From Blastocatellia bacterium (lineage in GTDB: Bacteria; Acidobacteriota; Blastocatellia; UBA7656): DNA of 64,000 nucleotides. Under the pieces are notes generated by a model, which did not search any database, was not told the origin of the DNA, and was given only the letters and a program-made list of their open reading frames with translations. Position numbers and translations under genes: made by a program. The stretch spans positions 62,001 to 126,000 of the forward strand of contig DATENM010000002.1 of NCBI GenBank assembly GCA_035275065.1, given 5' to 3'. Positions 49,657 to 59,157 of this stretch are shown here, piece after piece (positions within the stretch are counted from its first letter, which is position 1; each line of letters starts with the position of its first letter).

Positions 49657-52224
49657 TTAAAGTGAGGCGACGCGCCGCTGAAGCTCGCGGGCAATCCCCG
49701 CCGCGTCGGCGTCGCGCGCAAACGTCATCGGCTCGCTGATGGTCACACGCACTTCGCCGGGGCGCGCAAAGTAGCGGCGCGAGGTTTTCATTTCGTATAA
49801 GCCATCCAACCTGATCGGCACGACCGGCACGCCGAGATCGGTAGCCAGCAACCCGATGCCTTCCATAAACGGCTTCAACTCGCCGTCCGGCGTGCGCCGG
49901 CCTTCGGGAAAGACCAGCACGCTCATGCCGCGGTCCATCGCTTCGCCGGCAAACGCGAAGCTGCGCCGGAAGCCGCTCTTCTGCGGCAGCGGAAACACAT
50001 TGAACAACGACACGACGAGAAAGTATTGCGCGTAACCGAGCAGCCGCCGCGCCAGGCGTGTGCCGCGTGGCGGGCGGCGCCAGTTGCGCAGTTTCTCGCC
50101 TTCCATCGCAATCAATAGCCGCGAGCGATAGCGCGCCGGCAGCGCATATTGAATCAACGACTGGTCAATCATCGAAACGTGATTCGCCACAAACAGCAGC
50201 GGCCCGCGCGCCTCTTTCAGTTGTGCGCGGCCCACGACGCGGGCGCGGCTCATCAGCCAGATGATCGGCATCATGACGAGATAAAAGACCGCGGCGCGAA
50301 TCCAGGTTACGGGGAATCGGCGCGGCCATTTCGGGTACGGGTATTCCACCGCTTCGCCGCCCACGCCTTCGCGGACCATGCGCTCAATGTCGCCAAGGGT
50401 AGTCGCGGCGGTGAATGCCGCTTCGTCAAGATCAACCTGATAGTGATCTTCCAGGGCGCTCAACAGCTCGACGCGGCCCAGCGAATCGAGCTTCAAATCC
50501 GCCGCCAGATTGGCCGATGCCTCGACCTGCCCGACGGCTTCGCCGCTGACCCGCGCCACCTGCTGAAGAATGAAGCCGGGTGTTGAGTGTTGGGTGTTGG
50601 GCGTCGGATGACGCGGTGAGTCATTGCCCTGCCCCGACCCTTTCCCGACACCCGACACCTGACACCCAACACCCAGTCTTTCGAGTACGAGCGGCTTGCG
50701 AATCTTCTTCGTCGGCGTCAGCGGGAATTCCGGCTCGGGCCAGATCGCCCAGCGGCGCAGGCGTTGATGCTGGGCGAGTTGCTGGTTGGCGCGAGCGACG
50801 ATGGCCGCCGGGTCTGCCGTTTCGTCGTTCATAATCAACACCGCCAGCGGCTCAGGGCCTTGCGGCGTCTCAATGCCGATGACGGCGCTGTCGCGAATCT
50901 CCGGCTGCGCGACGAGCGCCGCTTCGAGGTCGTCGGGATAGATGTTCAGGCCAGCCGCCGTGACGATCACGTCTTTCTTGCGGCCTTTGAAGTAGAGGTT
51001 GCCCGCCGCGTCCAACTCGCCGACATCGCCTGTGCGCAGCCAGCCTTCCTCATTCGTAGCCGAACGGAGATCGCCGCCCCAGTAGCCGGGCGACACATTG
51101 TCGCCGCGCACCAGGATTTCACCGCTGTCGTCGAGCTTCATCTGCTGGCCGGGCATCGTCTTGCCAATCGAGCCGCGCCCCATCTTAAACGGGTGATTGA
51201 CGCTGATCAGCGCCGCCGTCTCGGTCATGCCATACCCTTGAACGACCGCGTAGCCGAGCCGCCGCCAGAACCCTTCGGTCTGCTGATTGAGCGCCGCGCC
51301 GCCGACGACGAAGGCCCAGAACTTCCAGCCGAATTGCCGGTGGACGCGGCGGAACAGCCACCAGCGCTTCAAGAAATGGGCGCGCTCGGCGGCTTCGAGC
51401 AGATTGTAAAACGCATCACTTTCGCCGCGCGCCGCGTAGTCGCGCTCGATCTTCTGGCGCAAGGAATCGAGAAAGCGCGGCACCGTAACGACGACCGAGA
51501 TGCGCTGCTTCTTAATGGCGGCAATGATCTCCGATGGGTTGAGCGAGTCTTGAAAGTAGACTTCGCCGCCGAGGAGTTGCGGCACGAAGATGCCCATGAA
51601 CTGGCCGAAGACGTGACTGAGCGGCAGCAGATCGAGAAAGCGAATCGGGTGAAAAGGTCGCTCCCACTTCAGGTACTTATCGATCTCGCGCTCAAGAGGA
51701 CGGAGGTTCGCCAGCAGATTGCGCTGCGTGATGATGACGCCTTTCGGCTCGGCGGTCGTCCCCGAGGTGAAGATGATTTCGGCGATGTCGTCTTCGGAAA
51801 TGTCAGCGCGCGCGAAAGGCGTCGCTTCGTGATGGGCGACAGCGGCGGCCAGCTCATCGAGCCGGAGCCGTGGCAGGTCAAGCCGGCATTCGCCGCTGTG
51901 GACAAGCAATCGAGCATTCACTTGCTGCTGCACGCGGGCGACGAAATCGGGCGCGCTTTCAACATCGAGCGGCACGACGATGACGCCGCGCGCCACGCAG
52001 CCGAAGAAAGCCGCCACCCACTCGGCGCAGTTGTCGCCCCAGAGCAAGATGCGCTCGCCTTTCTGAATGCCGCGCCGCTCAAGCTCGCGCGCGAACTGAA
52101 AGGCGACCTCGCGCAATCGCTGATAAGACCAGCGCTCGGTGCGCAGGCCGCGCCGGTGCGCGAAGGCCGTTTCATTGCCGCGCCCGGCAGCGTCTTCGAG
52201 AAAGCTGATGAGATTCGTTCGCAT
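49657..52224 (-). CDS. Fused acyl-CoA/ACP synthetase, acyl-carrier domain and 1-acylglycerol-phosphate-type acyltransferase
   Basis: The 855-residue protein has three parts. Residues about 1-515 are an AMP-forming ligase with the P-loop-like IIFTSGTTAEPKGVIITQRN and A8 core YFKGRKKDVIVTAAGLNIYP. Residues about 550-625 are an acyl-carrier domain with the phosphopantetheine serine in LKLDSLGRVEL. Residues about 640-855 are a PlsC-type acyltransferase with the HX4D motif NHVSMIDQ and FPEGRRTPDG. It would activate a fatty acid, hold it on the carrier, and pass it to a lysophospholipid or glycerol phosphate at the membrane. E. coli Aas has the acyltransferase first and no carrier. The linker at residues 517-549 is coded by a heptamer inverted repeat in frame. 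Confidence 0.9.
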   Translation of the reverse strand: MRTNLISFLEDAAGRGNETAFAHRRGLRTERWSYQRLREVAFQFARELERRGIQKGERILLWGDNCAEWVAAFFGCVARGVIVVPLDVESAPDFVARVQQQVNARLLVHSGECRLDLPRLRLDELAAAVAHHEATPFARADISEDDIAEIIFTSGTTAEPKGVIITQRNLLANLRPLEREIDKYLKWERPFHPIRFLDLLPLSHVFGQFMGIFVPQLLGGEVYFQDSLNPSEIIAAIKKQRISVVVTVPRFLDSLRQKIERDYAARGESDAFYNLLEAAERAHFLKRWWLFRRVHRQFGWKFWAFVVGGAALNQQTEGFWRRLGYAVVQGYGMTETAALISVNHPFKMGRGSIGKTMPGQQMKLDDSGEILVRGDNVSPGYWGGDLRSATNEEGWLRTGDVGELDAAGNLYFKGRKKDVIVTAAGLNIYPDDLEAALVAQPEIRDSAVIGIETPQGPEPLAVLIMNDETADPAAIVARANQQLAQHQRLRRWAIWPEPEFPLTPTKKIRKPLVLERLGVGCQVSGVGKGSGQGNDSPRHPTPNTQHSTPGFILQQVARVSGEAVGQVEASANLAADLKLDSLGRVELLSALEDHYQVDLDEAAFTAATTLGDIERMVREGVGGEAVEYPYPKWPRRFPVTWIRAAVFYLVMMPIIWLMSRARVVGRAQLKEARGPLLFVANHVSMIDQSLIQYALPARYRSRLLIAMEGEKLRNWRRPPRGTRLARRLLGYAQYFLVVSLFNVFPLPQKSGFRRSFAFAGEAMDRGMSVLVFPEGRRTPDGELKPFMEGIGLLATDLGVPVVPIRLDGLYEMKTSRRYFARPGEVRVTISEPMTFARDADAAGIARELQRRVASL
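50578..50674. repeat. Paired heptamer arrays inside a coding region (locus F, unit GGGTGTT)
   Basis: GGGTGTT/GAGTGTT units (50578-50607) face CCGACACC/CAACACC units (50644-50674); 25 of 30 paired positions are complementary. The 97-bp element sits within the ligase-acyltransferase gene and is read through in frame as a Gly/Ser/Pro/Thr-rich linker between two domains. Confidence 0.88.
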
Positions 52225-52247
52225 GGTCTTTGCTGTCGCGCGTCGCC

Positions 52248-52322
52248 CCTGGGAGCGCGGGCGTCCCGCCCGCCAGTCTTCCGCAGGCGCGATACAGCGG
52301 GCAAGATGCCCGCGCTCCCAGG
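52248..52322. repeat. GC-rich palindromic element (copy 2)
   Basis: Arms at 52248-52273 and 52297-52322 (26 bp, two mismatches) share the core GGGAGCGCGGGCGT with the element at 11428-11503. It lies just upstream of the ligase-acyltransferase gene, so unlike copy 1 it is not between two gene ends. Confidence 0.85.
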
Positions 52323-52514
52323 CTGCTCATCCCTCTTTATGATAAGCCGCGCGGTGGCGCGCGGCCATCGCTGTTGTGACACTTGCGCGAGGTGCCACGC
52401 CGGCAATTTGTCGCGCCTTCCGCCGCTATTGTAAGATGGATGATTAGCAGGGCTGCTGATGCCCGCGTGCTCGCCGCATGGTTCAATCATCAATCCGCGC
52501 TTGCTTCAACACGC

Positions 52515-53543
52515 ATGAAGAAATCGCTTCTGAAATGGCTGCAAATCATTTCGTTCATGGCGGGCCTGGCGCTGTTCGCTTATCTCATCCGGCAGACCGG
52601 CGTCGATAACATCGTGCATTACCTGGCGATGATGGGCTGGGGCTTTGCCGCAATCCTTGCGCTGTCAGCCGCGCGCAACCTGCTGCGCGCCGCGTCGTGG
52701 TATTACGCGATTGACCCGCCGCATCGGCAAATCACTTTCTGGTCGCTGATGAACGCGATGCTGGCGGGCGAAGCCATCAAGTACCTGACGGCGACAGGCC
52801 CCTTGTTGGGCGAGCCGGCGAAGGCGGCAATGGTGCGCCGCGAAGTGCCGCTCGTCGAGGGCTTCTCGTCGGTGATCGTCGAGAACCTGATCTACAACCT
52901 CACGGTCTTTCTGGTGATGCTCGGCGGGCTGCCGGCGCTCGCCTGGTTGATTGACGTGCCGCACCGCTTACAGGTCGCCGCCTGGCTGTTCGCCGCAACC
53001 TTGCTTGCGGCCATCGGCTTCGTCTGGCTGGCGGTGCGCGGGCGCTGGTTCATCCTGGCGCGCATGCTCGAACAACTGCGGCGGCTGACGGCGCGCCGCC
53101 TGACCGCCGGGCAGGAGAGTCGGTCGTTGCGTTTGGTCACGGCCATCGCCCGCGTCCGCGAAGTCGAGGCGAACGTCTATGCATTTTATGAGCAAAGGCG
53201 CGGCGCCTTCTTCGGCATCTTTGTCGTCAATCTGCTGGCCCACTTGATTAACGTCATCGAAGTCTGCCTGATCCTCGCGCTAATGGACTTGCCGGCGTCG
53301 CTGGCTGCCGGCTTTGTCGTCGAGGCGGTGACGAAAGTAATCAACGGCGCGTTCTTTTTCGTGCCGACGCGCGCCGGAGTTTACGAGAGCGGCAACGCGC
53401 TGACGCTCCAGGCGATTGGCCTGGGGTCGAGCGCCGGCGTGGCGCTGGCCATCATTCGCAAGCTGCGCGCTTTCGTCTGGATCGCCTACGGGCTTGGCGC
53501 AATCGCGGCGCTGACGTTCAAAGATCGCCGCGCCAAGACGTAA
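52515..53543 (+). CDS. Flippase-like integral membrane protein (LPG synthase transmembrane family)
   Basis: The 342-residue protein has seven to eight membrane helices and the family pattern of lysylphosphatidylglycerol-synthase-type transmembrane proteins (UPF0104): EAIKYLTATGPLLGEPAKAA, SVIVENLIYNLTVFLVMLGG and FVPTRAGVYESGNALTLQAI. The cytoplasmic synthase domain is absent, so a role in lipid translocation is likely. I chose the ATG at 52515 since earlier codons would come from a poorly conserved leader. It is divergent from the ligase-acyltransferase gene, so a link in lipid metabolism is possible. The stop is followed by a heptamer array. Confidence 0.85.
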   Translation: MKKSLLKWLQIISFMAGLALFAYLIRQTGVDNIVHYLAMMGWGFAAILALSAARNLLRAASWYYAIDPPHRQITFWSLMNAMLAGEAIKYLTATGPLLGEPAKAAMVRREVPLVEGFSSVIVENLIYNLTVFLVMLGGLPALAWLIDVPHRLQVAAWLFAATLLAAIGFVWLAVRGRWFILARMLEQLRRLTARRLTAGQESRSLRLVTAIARVREVEANVYAFYEQRRGAFFGIFVVNLLAHLINVIEVCLILALMDLPASLAAGFVVEAVTKVINGAFFFVPTRAGVYESGNALTLQAIGLGSSAGVALAIIRKLRAFVWIAYGLGAIAALTFKDRRAKT

Positions 53544-53552
53544 ATGGCTTTC

Positions 53553-53585
53553 CAATCTAAAATCCAAAATCTAAAATCTAAAATC
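53553..53585. repeat. Single heptamer array (locus I, unit AATCTAA)
   Basis: Four and a half units of AATCTAA/AATCCAA lie in the 47-bp gap between the flippase-like gene and the FtsX-type gene, ending six bases before the latter's ATG. The unit is the same as at locus B (24926-25022). I see no inverted partner. Confidence 0.85.
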
Positions 53586-53590
53586 GGCTT

Positions 53591-54670
53591 ATGGATAATC
53601 TGGTCATTTCAAATCTGCTCTACCGCAAGACGCGCACGGTGACGACGATGGCGGGTGTGGCGCTCGGCGTCGTGCTGGTGGTGCTGACGGTCGGCATCGC
53701 GCACGGCTTCCTCAACGAACAGGGCCGGCGCAATGCGGCGCTGACGGCAGAGATTCTCTTCGGCCCGCCGGGCACCGTCTTTGGCTTGAGCCTCAACCCG
53801 ACGCTATCGATGAACGTGCAGATCGCTGATGAGCTGCGCGCCATCGAAGGCGTCTCAGACGCCGTGCCCATCGGCCAGAACCTGCAAGGGCGAATGATCG
53901 ATGGCATCGATTTCGACCGCTTCGGGCACGTCTCGGATATTCGCGTCATCGAAGGCAGGCCCATCAGCGCCCCTGACGAAGTGATGATTGACCGCATTCA
54001 ACAGCGGCAGAAGAAGGTCAAGCTCGGCGACCAGATGGAGCTGCTCGATGGCCGGTTCCGCGTCGTCGGCATCTACGAGCCGGAATCATTGGGCCGCATC
54101 AAGATTCCGCTGGCGACCATGCAGACCTATCTGAACCGCCCGAACCTCTGCTCGACGATTCTTGTGAAAGTCAGCGACCCGGCGCGTCAGGACGAAATCG
54201 CCGAGCGCATCAAAGCGCGCTTCCCCGACCACAGCATCACCATGACGCGCGACCTGCCGCTGATCTATTCGCAGGGCACGCCGGCGCTGCAAACCTTCTT
54301 GAAAGTCGTCATCGCGCTGTCGATCATCATCAGCTCGCTGGTCATCTTGCTGACGATGTACACGACGGTTGCCGAGCGCACGCGGCAGATCGGCGTCTTA
54401 AAGAGCCTGGGCGCGTCGCGCGCTTTCATCGCCGGCGAGATCGAAAAGGAAGCCCTGTTAATCAGCGCGCTCGGCGTGCTGGTCGGCTTCACGCTGTCGG
54501 CGCTCGGCAAGCTGATGATCACGCGGCTGACGACGATGAATGTCGAGCTTGAGCCGATGTGGCTGTTGTACGCGCTGGTCTTAGGGATGCTTGCCGGCCT
54601 GCTGGGTGCGCTCTACCCGGCGTTGCGCGCCGCCAATCAAGACCCGGTCAAGGCGCTGGCTTACGAGTAG
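53591..54670 (+). CDS. FtsX/MacB-type ABC transporter permease
   Basis: The 359-residue protein has an N-terminal helix (VTTMAGVALGVVLVVLTVGI), a periplasmic MacB_PCD-like domain of about 200 residues, and three C-terminal helices with FtsX pattern (TVAERTRQIGVLKSLGASRAF, then GLLGALYPALRAANQDPVKA). Such permeases act in lipoprotein or peptide export, with an ATPase. No ATPase gene is next to it, so it may use a separately encoded one. There is no clear ribosome site: the gap upstream is taken by a heptamer array. Confidence 0.87.
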   Translation: MDNLVISNLLYRKTRTVTTMAGVALGVVLVVLTVGIAHGFLNEQGRRNAALTAEILFGPPGTVFGLSLNPTLSMNVQIADELRAIEGVSDAVPIGQNLQGRMIDGIDFDRFGHVSDIRVIEGRPISAPDEVMIDRIQQRQKKVKLGDQMELLDGRFRVVGIYEPESLGRIKIPLATMQTYLNRPNLCSTILVKVSDPARQDEIAERIKARFPDHSITMTRDLPLIYSQGTPALQTFLKVVIALSIIISSLVILLTMYTTVAERTRQIGVLKSLGASRAFIAGEIEKEALLISALGVLVGFTLSALGKLMITRLTTMNVELEPMWLLYALVLGMLAGLLGALYPALRAANQDPVKALAYE

Positions 54671-54714
54671 CCGATAGCAGAGGGCGGGCCGCGTACGCTG
54701 ATCGGAGGTGGTTT

Positions 54715-55287
54715 ATGTACTGTCCAAATTGTAGTTTGCACAACTCGGACGATCTGAAATTCTGTACGCGCTGCGGCACCAACCTGGAGCTGGTCTCCGA
54801 GGCGCTAATGGGCAAGTTCGAGCCGGAGACAGGGATAGACGAACGTCTGGTCGAGCTTTTGAAAAACTATCATCGCGGTCGCCGCATGACGACTTTAGGG
54901 TTTATCTTAAGCGCCTTGATGATCTCGAAACTGACGCTGATGATGGTTATGGGTATGCCCGAAAAATTCATGCTGCTTGTTCCATTGTTGGGAATATTCC
55001 TGGCTTTCGGGATGGTGTGGTTCATCTGGGGCGCTACGAAGTGGAACAACTCTAGCAGCGAACTGAAGGCGCTGGGATACGACGACCCGCGCAACGCTTC
55101 GCCGAGGCGGAAGAGGCAGATCGACAGCTTGCCGGAAGGCTCGACCGTAATGACGGTAAAGCGGTACACCACCGATTCGTTGAATAAGGAAGTCTTGCCT
55201 CCCCCGCCGAGCGTGACGGAAAACACCACGAAATTTCTTGAGGACGAGAAACCGCCTGCGCCGTTGCCGCGCCAGGCTTCGCAGTAG
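54715..55287 (+). CDS. Zinc-ribbon membrane protein with C-terminal SVTENTTKFLE motif (paralogue 4)
   Basis: The 190-residue protein starts MYCPNCSLHNSDDLKFCTRC, then a helical stretch, two membrane helices at about residues 64-85 and 88-108, a charged segment, and PPPPSVTENTTKFLED near the end. It is a diverged member of the family at 13.8-15.5 kb: same order, same ribbon and a recognisable tail motif. A good GGAGGTGG precedes the ATG at 54715. It lies 44 bp after the FtsX-type permease and 22 bp before carB, but a functional link with either is not evident. Confidence 0.8.
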   Translation: MYCPNCSLHNSDDLKFCTRCGTNLELVSEALMGKFEPETGIDERLVELLKNYHRGRRMTTLGFILSALMISKLTLMMVMGMPEKFMLLVPLLGIFLAFGMVWFIWGATKWNNSSSELKALGYDDPRNASPRRKRQIDSLPEGSTVMTVKRYTTDSLNKEVLPPPPSVTENTTKFLEDEKPPAPLPRQASQ

Positions 55288-55309
55288 AGAGGACAAAGGC
55301 AAGAGCTAG

Positions 55310-58300
55310 ATGCCAAAACGAACCGACATCAAAAAGATTCTCATCCTGGGCTCAGGGCCGATTGTCATCGGTCAGGCCTGCGAGTTTGATTACAGCGGCA
55401 CGCAAGCCTGCAAAGCGCTGCGCTCGGAAGGCTTCGAAGTCGTCTTGATCAACTCGAACCCGGCGACGATCATGACCGACCCGGAGTTGGCCGACCGCAC
55501 CTACGTCGAGCCGCTCACTCCGGAAGCCGTGCGCAAGGTGATCGAGCGCGAGCGCCCCGACGCGCTGCTGCCGACCGTCGGCGGCCAGACGGCGCTCAAT
55601 CTTGCCGTCACGCTTGCCGAAGACGGCACCCTCGACCACTTCAATGTCGAATTGATCGGCGCCAAGCTCGACGCCATCAAAGTCGCTGAAGACCGCTTGC
55701 TGTTCAAGCGCGCGATGGAAGAGATCGGCTTGAACATGCCGCGCTCCGGTTTCGCCAAGACGATGGAGGAAGCTCGCGGGCTGGTTCAGATGGTCGGCTT
55801 CCCCGCGATCATCCGCCCGTCGTTTACGCTCGGCGGCACCGGCGGCGGCATCGCTTACAATGCCGAAGAGTACGAAGAGATCGTCGCCCGCGCGCTCTCG
55901 GCGTCGCCGATTCATGAAACCATGATCGAACAATCGATCATCGGTTGGAAGGAGTACGAGCTTGAGGTGATGCGCGACATGGCCGACAACGTCGTCATCA
56001 TCTGCTCGATTGAAAACTTCGATGCGATGGGCGTTCACACAGGCGATTCGATCACGGTCGCGCCGGCGCAGACCTTGAGCGACCGCGAGTATCAGGTCAT
56101 GCGCGACGCGGCGATTCAGGTGATCCGCAAAGTCGGCGTCGAAACCGGCGGCTCGAACATTCAATTCGCCTTGAGCCCAACGAACGGCGACCTCATCGTT
56201 ATTGAGATGAACCCGCGCGTCTCGCGGTCGTCGGCGCTGGCTTCAAAGGCGACAGGCTTCCCCATTGCCAAGATCGCCGCCAAGCTCGCCGTCGGCTACA
56301 CGCTCGACGAAATCCCCAACGACATCACGCGCAAGACGCCGGCAAGCTTCGAGCCGACGATTGATTACTGCGTCGTGAAGATTCCCAAGTGGGCCTTCGA
56401 AAAGTTCCCGGCCTCTGACCCGACGCTCGGCACGCAGATGAAATCCGTCGGCGAAGCGATGGCTATTGGGCGCACCTTCAAGGAAGCCTTTCAGAAGGGA
56501 CTGCGCTCGCTCGAAGTGCGCAGCTCGTTTCGCGTGCCGGAAAACATCGATGAGGTCGAGCTGCGCCGGCGGCTGGTGGTGCCGTCTGCGGAGCGCGTCT
56601 ATTTTGTGATGCACGCGCTGGCGCACGGCTATATGGTCGAAGAGCTGCACGAGCTGACGAAGATTGATCGCTGGTTCCTCGACAACCTGCAACAGATCAG
56701 CGAGCGCGAAGCCGAGTTGCGGCAGAAGTCGCTTAAGCAAGTCACGCGCGACGAATGGCGCGAAGCCAAGCGCATGGGCTTTTCCGATCAGCGACTCGCG
56801 GCGCTCTTAAACGCCAGCGAAGACGATGTTCGCCGGGCGCGGCGCAGGATGAACGTGGCGCCGGTCTTCAAGCGCGTAGACACTTGCGGCGCGGAGTTCG
56901 AATCGTTCACGCCTTATCTCTACTCGACCTACGAAGACGAAGACGAAGCGGCGACGACCGACCGGCGGAAAGTCATGATCTTAGGCTCCGGGCCGAATCG
57001 CATCGGCCAGGGCATCGAATTTGATTACTGCTGCTGCCACGCGGCCTTCGCGCTCAAAGAAGAAGGCTATGAATCGATCATGGTCAACTGCAACCCGGAG
57101 ACGGTTTCGACTGACTATGACACCGCTGACCGGCTGTACTTCGAGCCGATCACCTTTGAAGACGTGATGGAAGTCGTCGAGCGCGAGCGGCCCGTCGGCG
57201 TCATCGTGCAGTTCGGCGGGCAGACGCCTTTGAACCTGGCGATGCGCTTGTTCAAAGCCGGCGTGCCCATCGTCGGCACCTCGCCCGAAGCGATTGACCT
57301 TGCCGAAGACCGCAAGCGATTCGGCAAGCTGCTGGCCGACCTGGCGATCCCGCAGCCGCCCAACGGCACCGCCACGTCTCTGGAAGAGGCGCGCGAAGTC
57401 GCCGCGCGCATCGGCTACCCGGTGCTGGTGCGCCCCAGTTATGTGCTGGGCGGGCGGGCGATGCAGATCGTCTATGACGAGACCAGCCTCGACAACTATA
57501 TGACGCACGCCGTTGAAGCTTCGCCCGAGCATCCCGTGTTGATCGATTCTTTCTTAGAGAGCGCCGGCGAGATTGACGTCGATGCGCTGGCCGACGGCGA
57601 GTCGGTGGTTATCGCCGGCATCCAACAGCACATCGAGGAGGCCGGCATCCATTCGGGCGATTCGTCGTGCGTGCTGCCGCCTTATGAAGTGAAGGCCGAG
57701 CACCTGGAAGCGATGCGCCGCTACACCAGAGAGCTGGCGCGGGCCTTAACGGTCGTCGGCTTGATGAACATTCAATTCGCCATCGCGAATGATACGGTCT
57801 ATGTGCTGGAAGTGAACCCGCGCGCTTCGCGCACCGTGCCGTTCGTGTCGAAAGCCACGGGCGTGCCGCTGGCGAAGATCGCCGCCAAACTGATGATTGG
57901 CCGCAAGCTGGCGGAGTTTCATTTACCGGATGAGCTGGCGGTAGATCGCTTCTACATCAAGACGCCGGTCTTCCCGTTCGTGAAGTTTCCCGGCGTTGAC
58001 CCGATACTCGGCCCCGAGATGCGCTCGACCGGCGAAGTGATGGGCGTGGCGGAAAATTTCGGCGGCGCGTTCTTGAAGGCGCAGCAGGGCGCGGGCCTGC
58101 GCCTGCCGCGTGAAGGCGCGGTCTTCGTCAGCGTCAACGATCAGGACAAGGGCGAAGTCATCGGGCTGGCGCGGCAGCTTCACGAGATGGGCTTCCGTCT
58201 GGTGGCGACGCGCGGCACGCAGCGCCGCCTGACGAGCGCCGGGCTGCCGTGTGATGTAGTTTACAAAGTCAACGAAGGCCGCCCGAACATTGCCGACCTG

Positions 58301-58522
58301 GTGAAAAGCAAGCAGATCAATCTGATCATCAACACGCCGCTCGGGCGCGTGTCGTTTTACGACGAGCGCGCCATTCGCCGCGCCGCCATGCAGTACGCCG
58401 TGCCCTGCATCACGACGCTGACGGGCGCAAAGGCAACGGTCGCTGCCATTCGCGCCCTGCGCGACGACGAGCTTCAGGTGCGCTCGCTTCAGGATTACCA
58501 CGCGCAGGCCGCCACCAAGTAA
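55310..58522 (+). CDS. carB: Carbamoyl-phosphate synthase large subunit
   Basis: The 1070-residue enzyme makes carbamoyl phosphate from bicarbonate, ammonia (from the CarA glutaminase) and two ATP for pyrimidine and arginine synthesis. Both homologous halves are complete: [20 protein letters not shown] and [20 protein letters not shown] start the two ATP-grasp modules, and [16 protein letters not shown] and [16 protein letters not shown] are the phosphate-binding loops. The C-terminal MGS-like allosteric domain begins at about residue 935 ([15 protein letters not shown]). Length fits the family. No carA is nearby. GGACAAAGGCAAG, with weak ribosome-site likeness, precedes the ATG. Confidence 0.97.
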   Translation: MPKRTDIKKILILGSGPIVIGQACEFDYSGTQACKALRSEGFEVVLINSNPATIMTDPELADRTYVEPLTPEAVRKVIERERPDALLPTVGGQTALNLAVTLAEDGTLDHFNVELIGAKLDAIKVAEDRLLFKRAMEEIGLNMPRSGFAKTMEEARGLVQMVGFPAIIRPSFTLGGTGGGIAYNAEEYEEIVARALSASPIHETMIEQSIIGWKEYELEVMRDMADNVVIICSIENFDAMGVHTGDSITVAPAQTLSDREYQVMRDAAIQVIRKVGVETGGSNIQFALSPTNGDLIVIEMNPRVSRSSALASKATGFPIAKIAAKLAVGYTLDEIPNDITRKTPASFEPTIDYCVVKIPKWAFEKFPASDPTLGTQMKSVGEAMAIGRTFKEAFQKGLRSLEVRSSFRVPENIDEVELRRRLVVPSAERVYFVMHALAHGYMVEELHELTKIDRWFLDNLQQISEREAELRQKSLKQVTRDEWREAKRMGFSDQRLAALLNASEDDVRRARRRMNVAPVFKRVDTCGAEFESFTPYLYSTYEDEDEAATTDRRKVMILGSGPNRIGQGIEFDYCCCHAAFALKEEGYESIMVNCNPETVSTDYDTADRLYFEPITFEDVMEVVERERPVGVIVQFGGQTPLNLAMRLFKAGVPIVGTSPEAIDLAEDRKRFGKLLADLAIPQPPNGTATSLEEAREVAARIGYPVLVRPSYVLGGRAMQIVYDETSLDNYMTHAVEASPEHPVLIDSFLESAGEIDVDALADGESVVIAGIQQHIEEAGIHSGDSSCVLPPYEVKAEHLEAMRRYTRELARALTVVGLMNIQFAIANDTVYVLEVNPRASRTVPFVSKATGVPLAKIAAKLMIGRKLAEFHLPDELAVDRFYIKTPVFPFVKFPGVDPILGPEMRSTGEVMGVAENFGGAFLKAQQGAGLRLPREGAVFVSVNDQDKGEVIGLARQLHEMGFRLVATRGTQRRLTSAGLPCDVVYKVNEGRPNIADLVKSKQINLIINTPLGRVSFYDERAIRRAAMQYAVPCITTLTGAKATVAAIRALRDDELQVRSLQDYHAQAATK

Positions 58523-58587
58523 GCCGGTTGAGCGAGCCGCATATCTCATTGTCTTAAGCTTCGCTCGTCGTGCTAGAAAGTCTCCTT

Positions 58588-59037
58588 ATGCGCGCAGTCG
58601 TTCAACGAGTCACGTCAGCAAAAGTCGAGGTAGATGACCGGACGGTTGGCGAGATCGGCGCCGGCTTGCTGGTGCTGCTCGGCGTGGCGCGCGACGACGG
58701 CGAAGCCGACGCCGATTATCTGGCGGACAAGATCATCGGCTTGCGCATCTTTCGCGACGACGAAGGCAAGATGAATCGCTCGCTTACGGACACCAGCGGC
58801 GCGATGCTGGTCGTCTCACAATTCACGCTCTACGGCGACACGCGCAAAGGTCGCCGGCCTTCTTACATTGACGCCGCCGAGCCGGAACGCGCTAACGCGC
58901 TGTACGAATACTTCGTCAGCCGGGCGCGCGCCCAGGACATTAAAGTCGAAACCGGCGTCTTCCAGGCGATGATGCAAGTCAGCCTCGTCAACGACGGCCC
59001 GGTGACGATCCTGCTCGACAGCCGCAAGCTCTTTTGA
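58588..59037 (+). CDS. dtd: D-aminoacyl-tRNA deacylase
   Basis: The 149-residue enzyme hydrolyses D-amino acids (and glycine) from tRNA to prevent misincorporation. The active-site motif [15 protein letters not shown] is at about residue 77 and the second hallmark, [11 protein letters not shown], near the C-terminus. I chose the ATG at 58588 because it gives the standard start MRAVVQRV; the frame opens seven codons earlier. Length is normal. It lies 65 bp after carB and before a terminator shared with ftsH. Confidence 0.95.
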   Translation: MRAVVQRVTSAKVEVDDRTVGEIGAGLLVLLGVARDDGEADADYLADKIIGLRIFRDDEGKMNRSLTDTSGAMLVVSQFTLYGDTRKGRRPSYIDAAEPERANALYEYFVSRARAQDIKVETGVFQAMMQVSLVNDGPVTILLDSRKLF

Positions 59038-59155
59038 GTGACAAGTGACAAGAAGGGACGAGTGAGGGGCGGGAACTTGCGCCCGGCACCTGTAAAGAAA
59101 TAAGGCCGGAGTAGATGTTCTACTCCGGCCTTTCGTCACTATTCACTGGTCACGA
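59038..59155. repeat. Decayed heptamer arrays around a terminator (locus J, unit AGTGACA)
   Basis: GAGTGAC/AAGTGAC units (59036-59068) begin at the dtd stop; CGTCACT, ATTCACT, GGTCACG (59134-59155) lie at the ftsH end. The unit is the same as at locus E. Pairing between the arms is partial. A separate perfect terminator hairpin lies between them. Confidence 0.65.
59102..59132. terminator. Bidirectional terminator between dtd and ftsH
   Basis: AAGGCCGGAGTAGA (59102-59115) pairs perfectly with 59119-59132 around a 3-bp loop, with T-rich ends on both sides. Confidence 0.88.
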
Positions 59156-59157
59156 GC

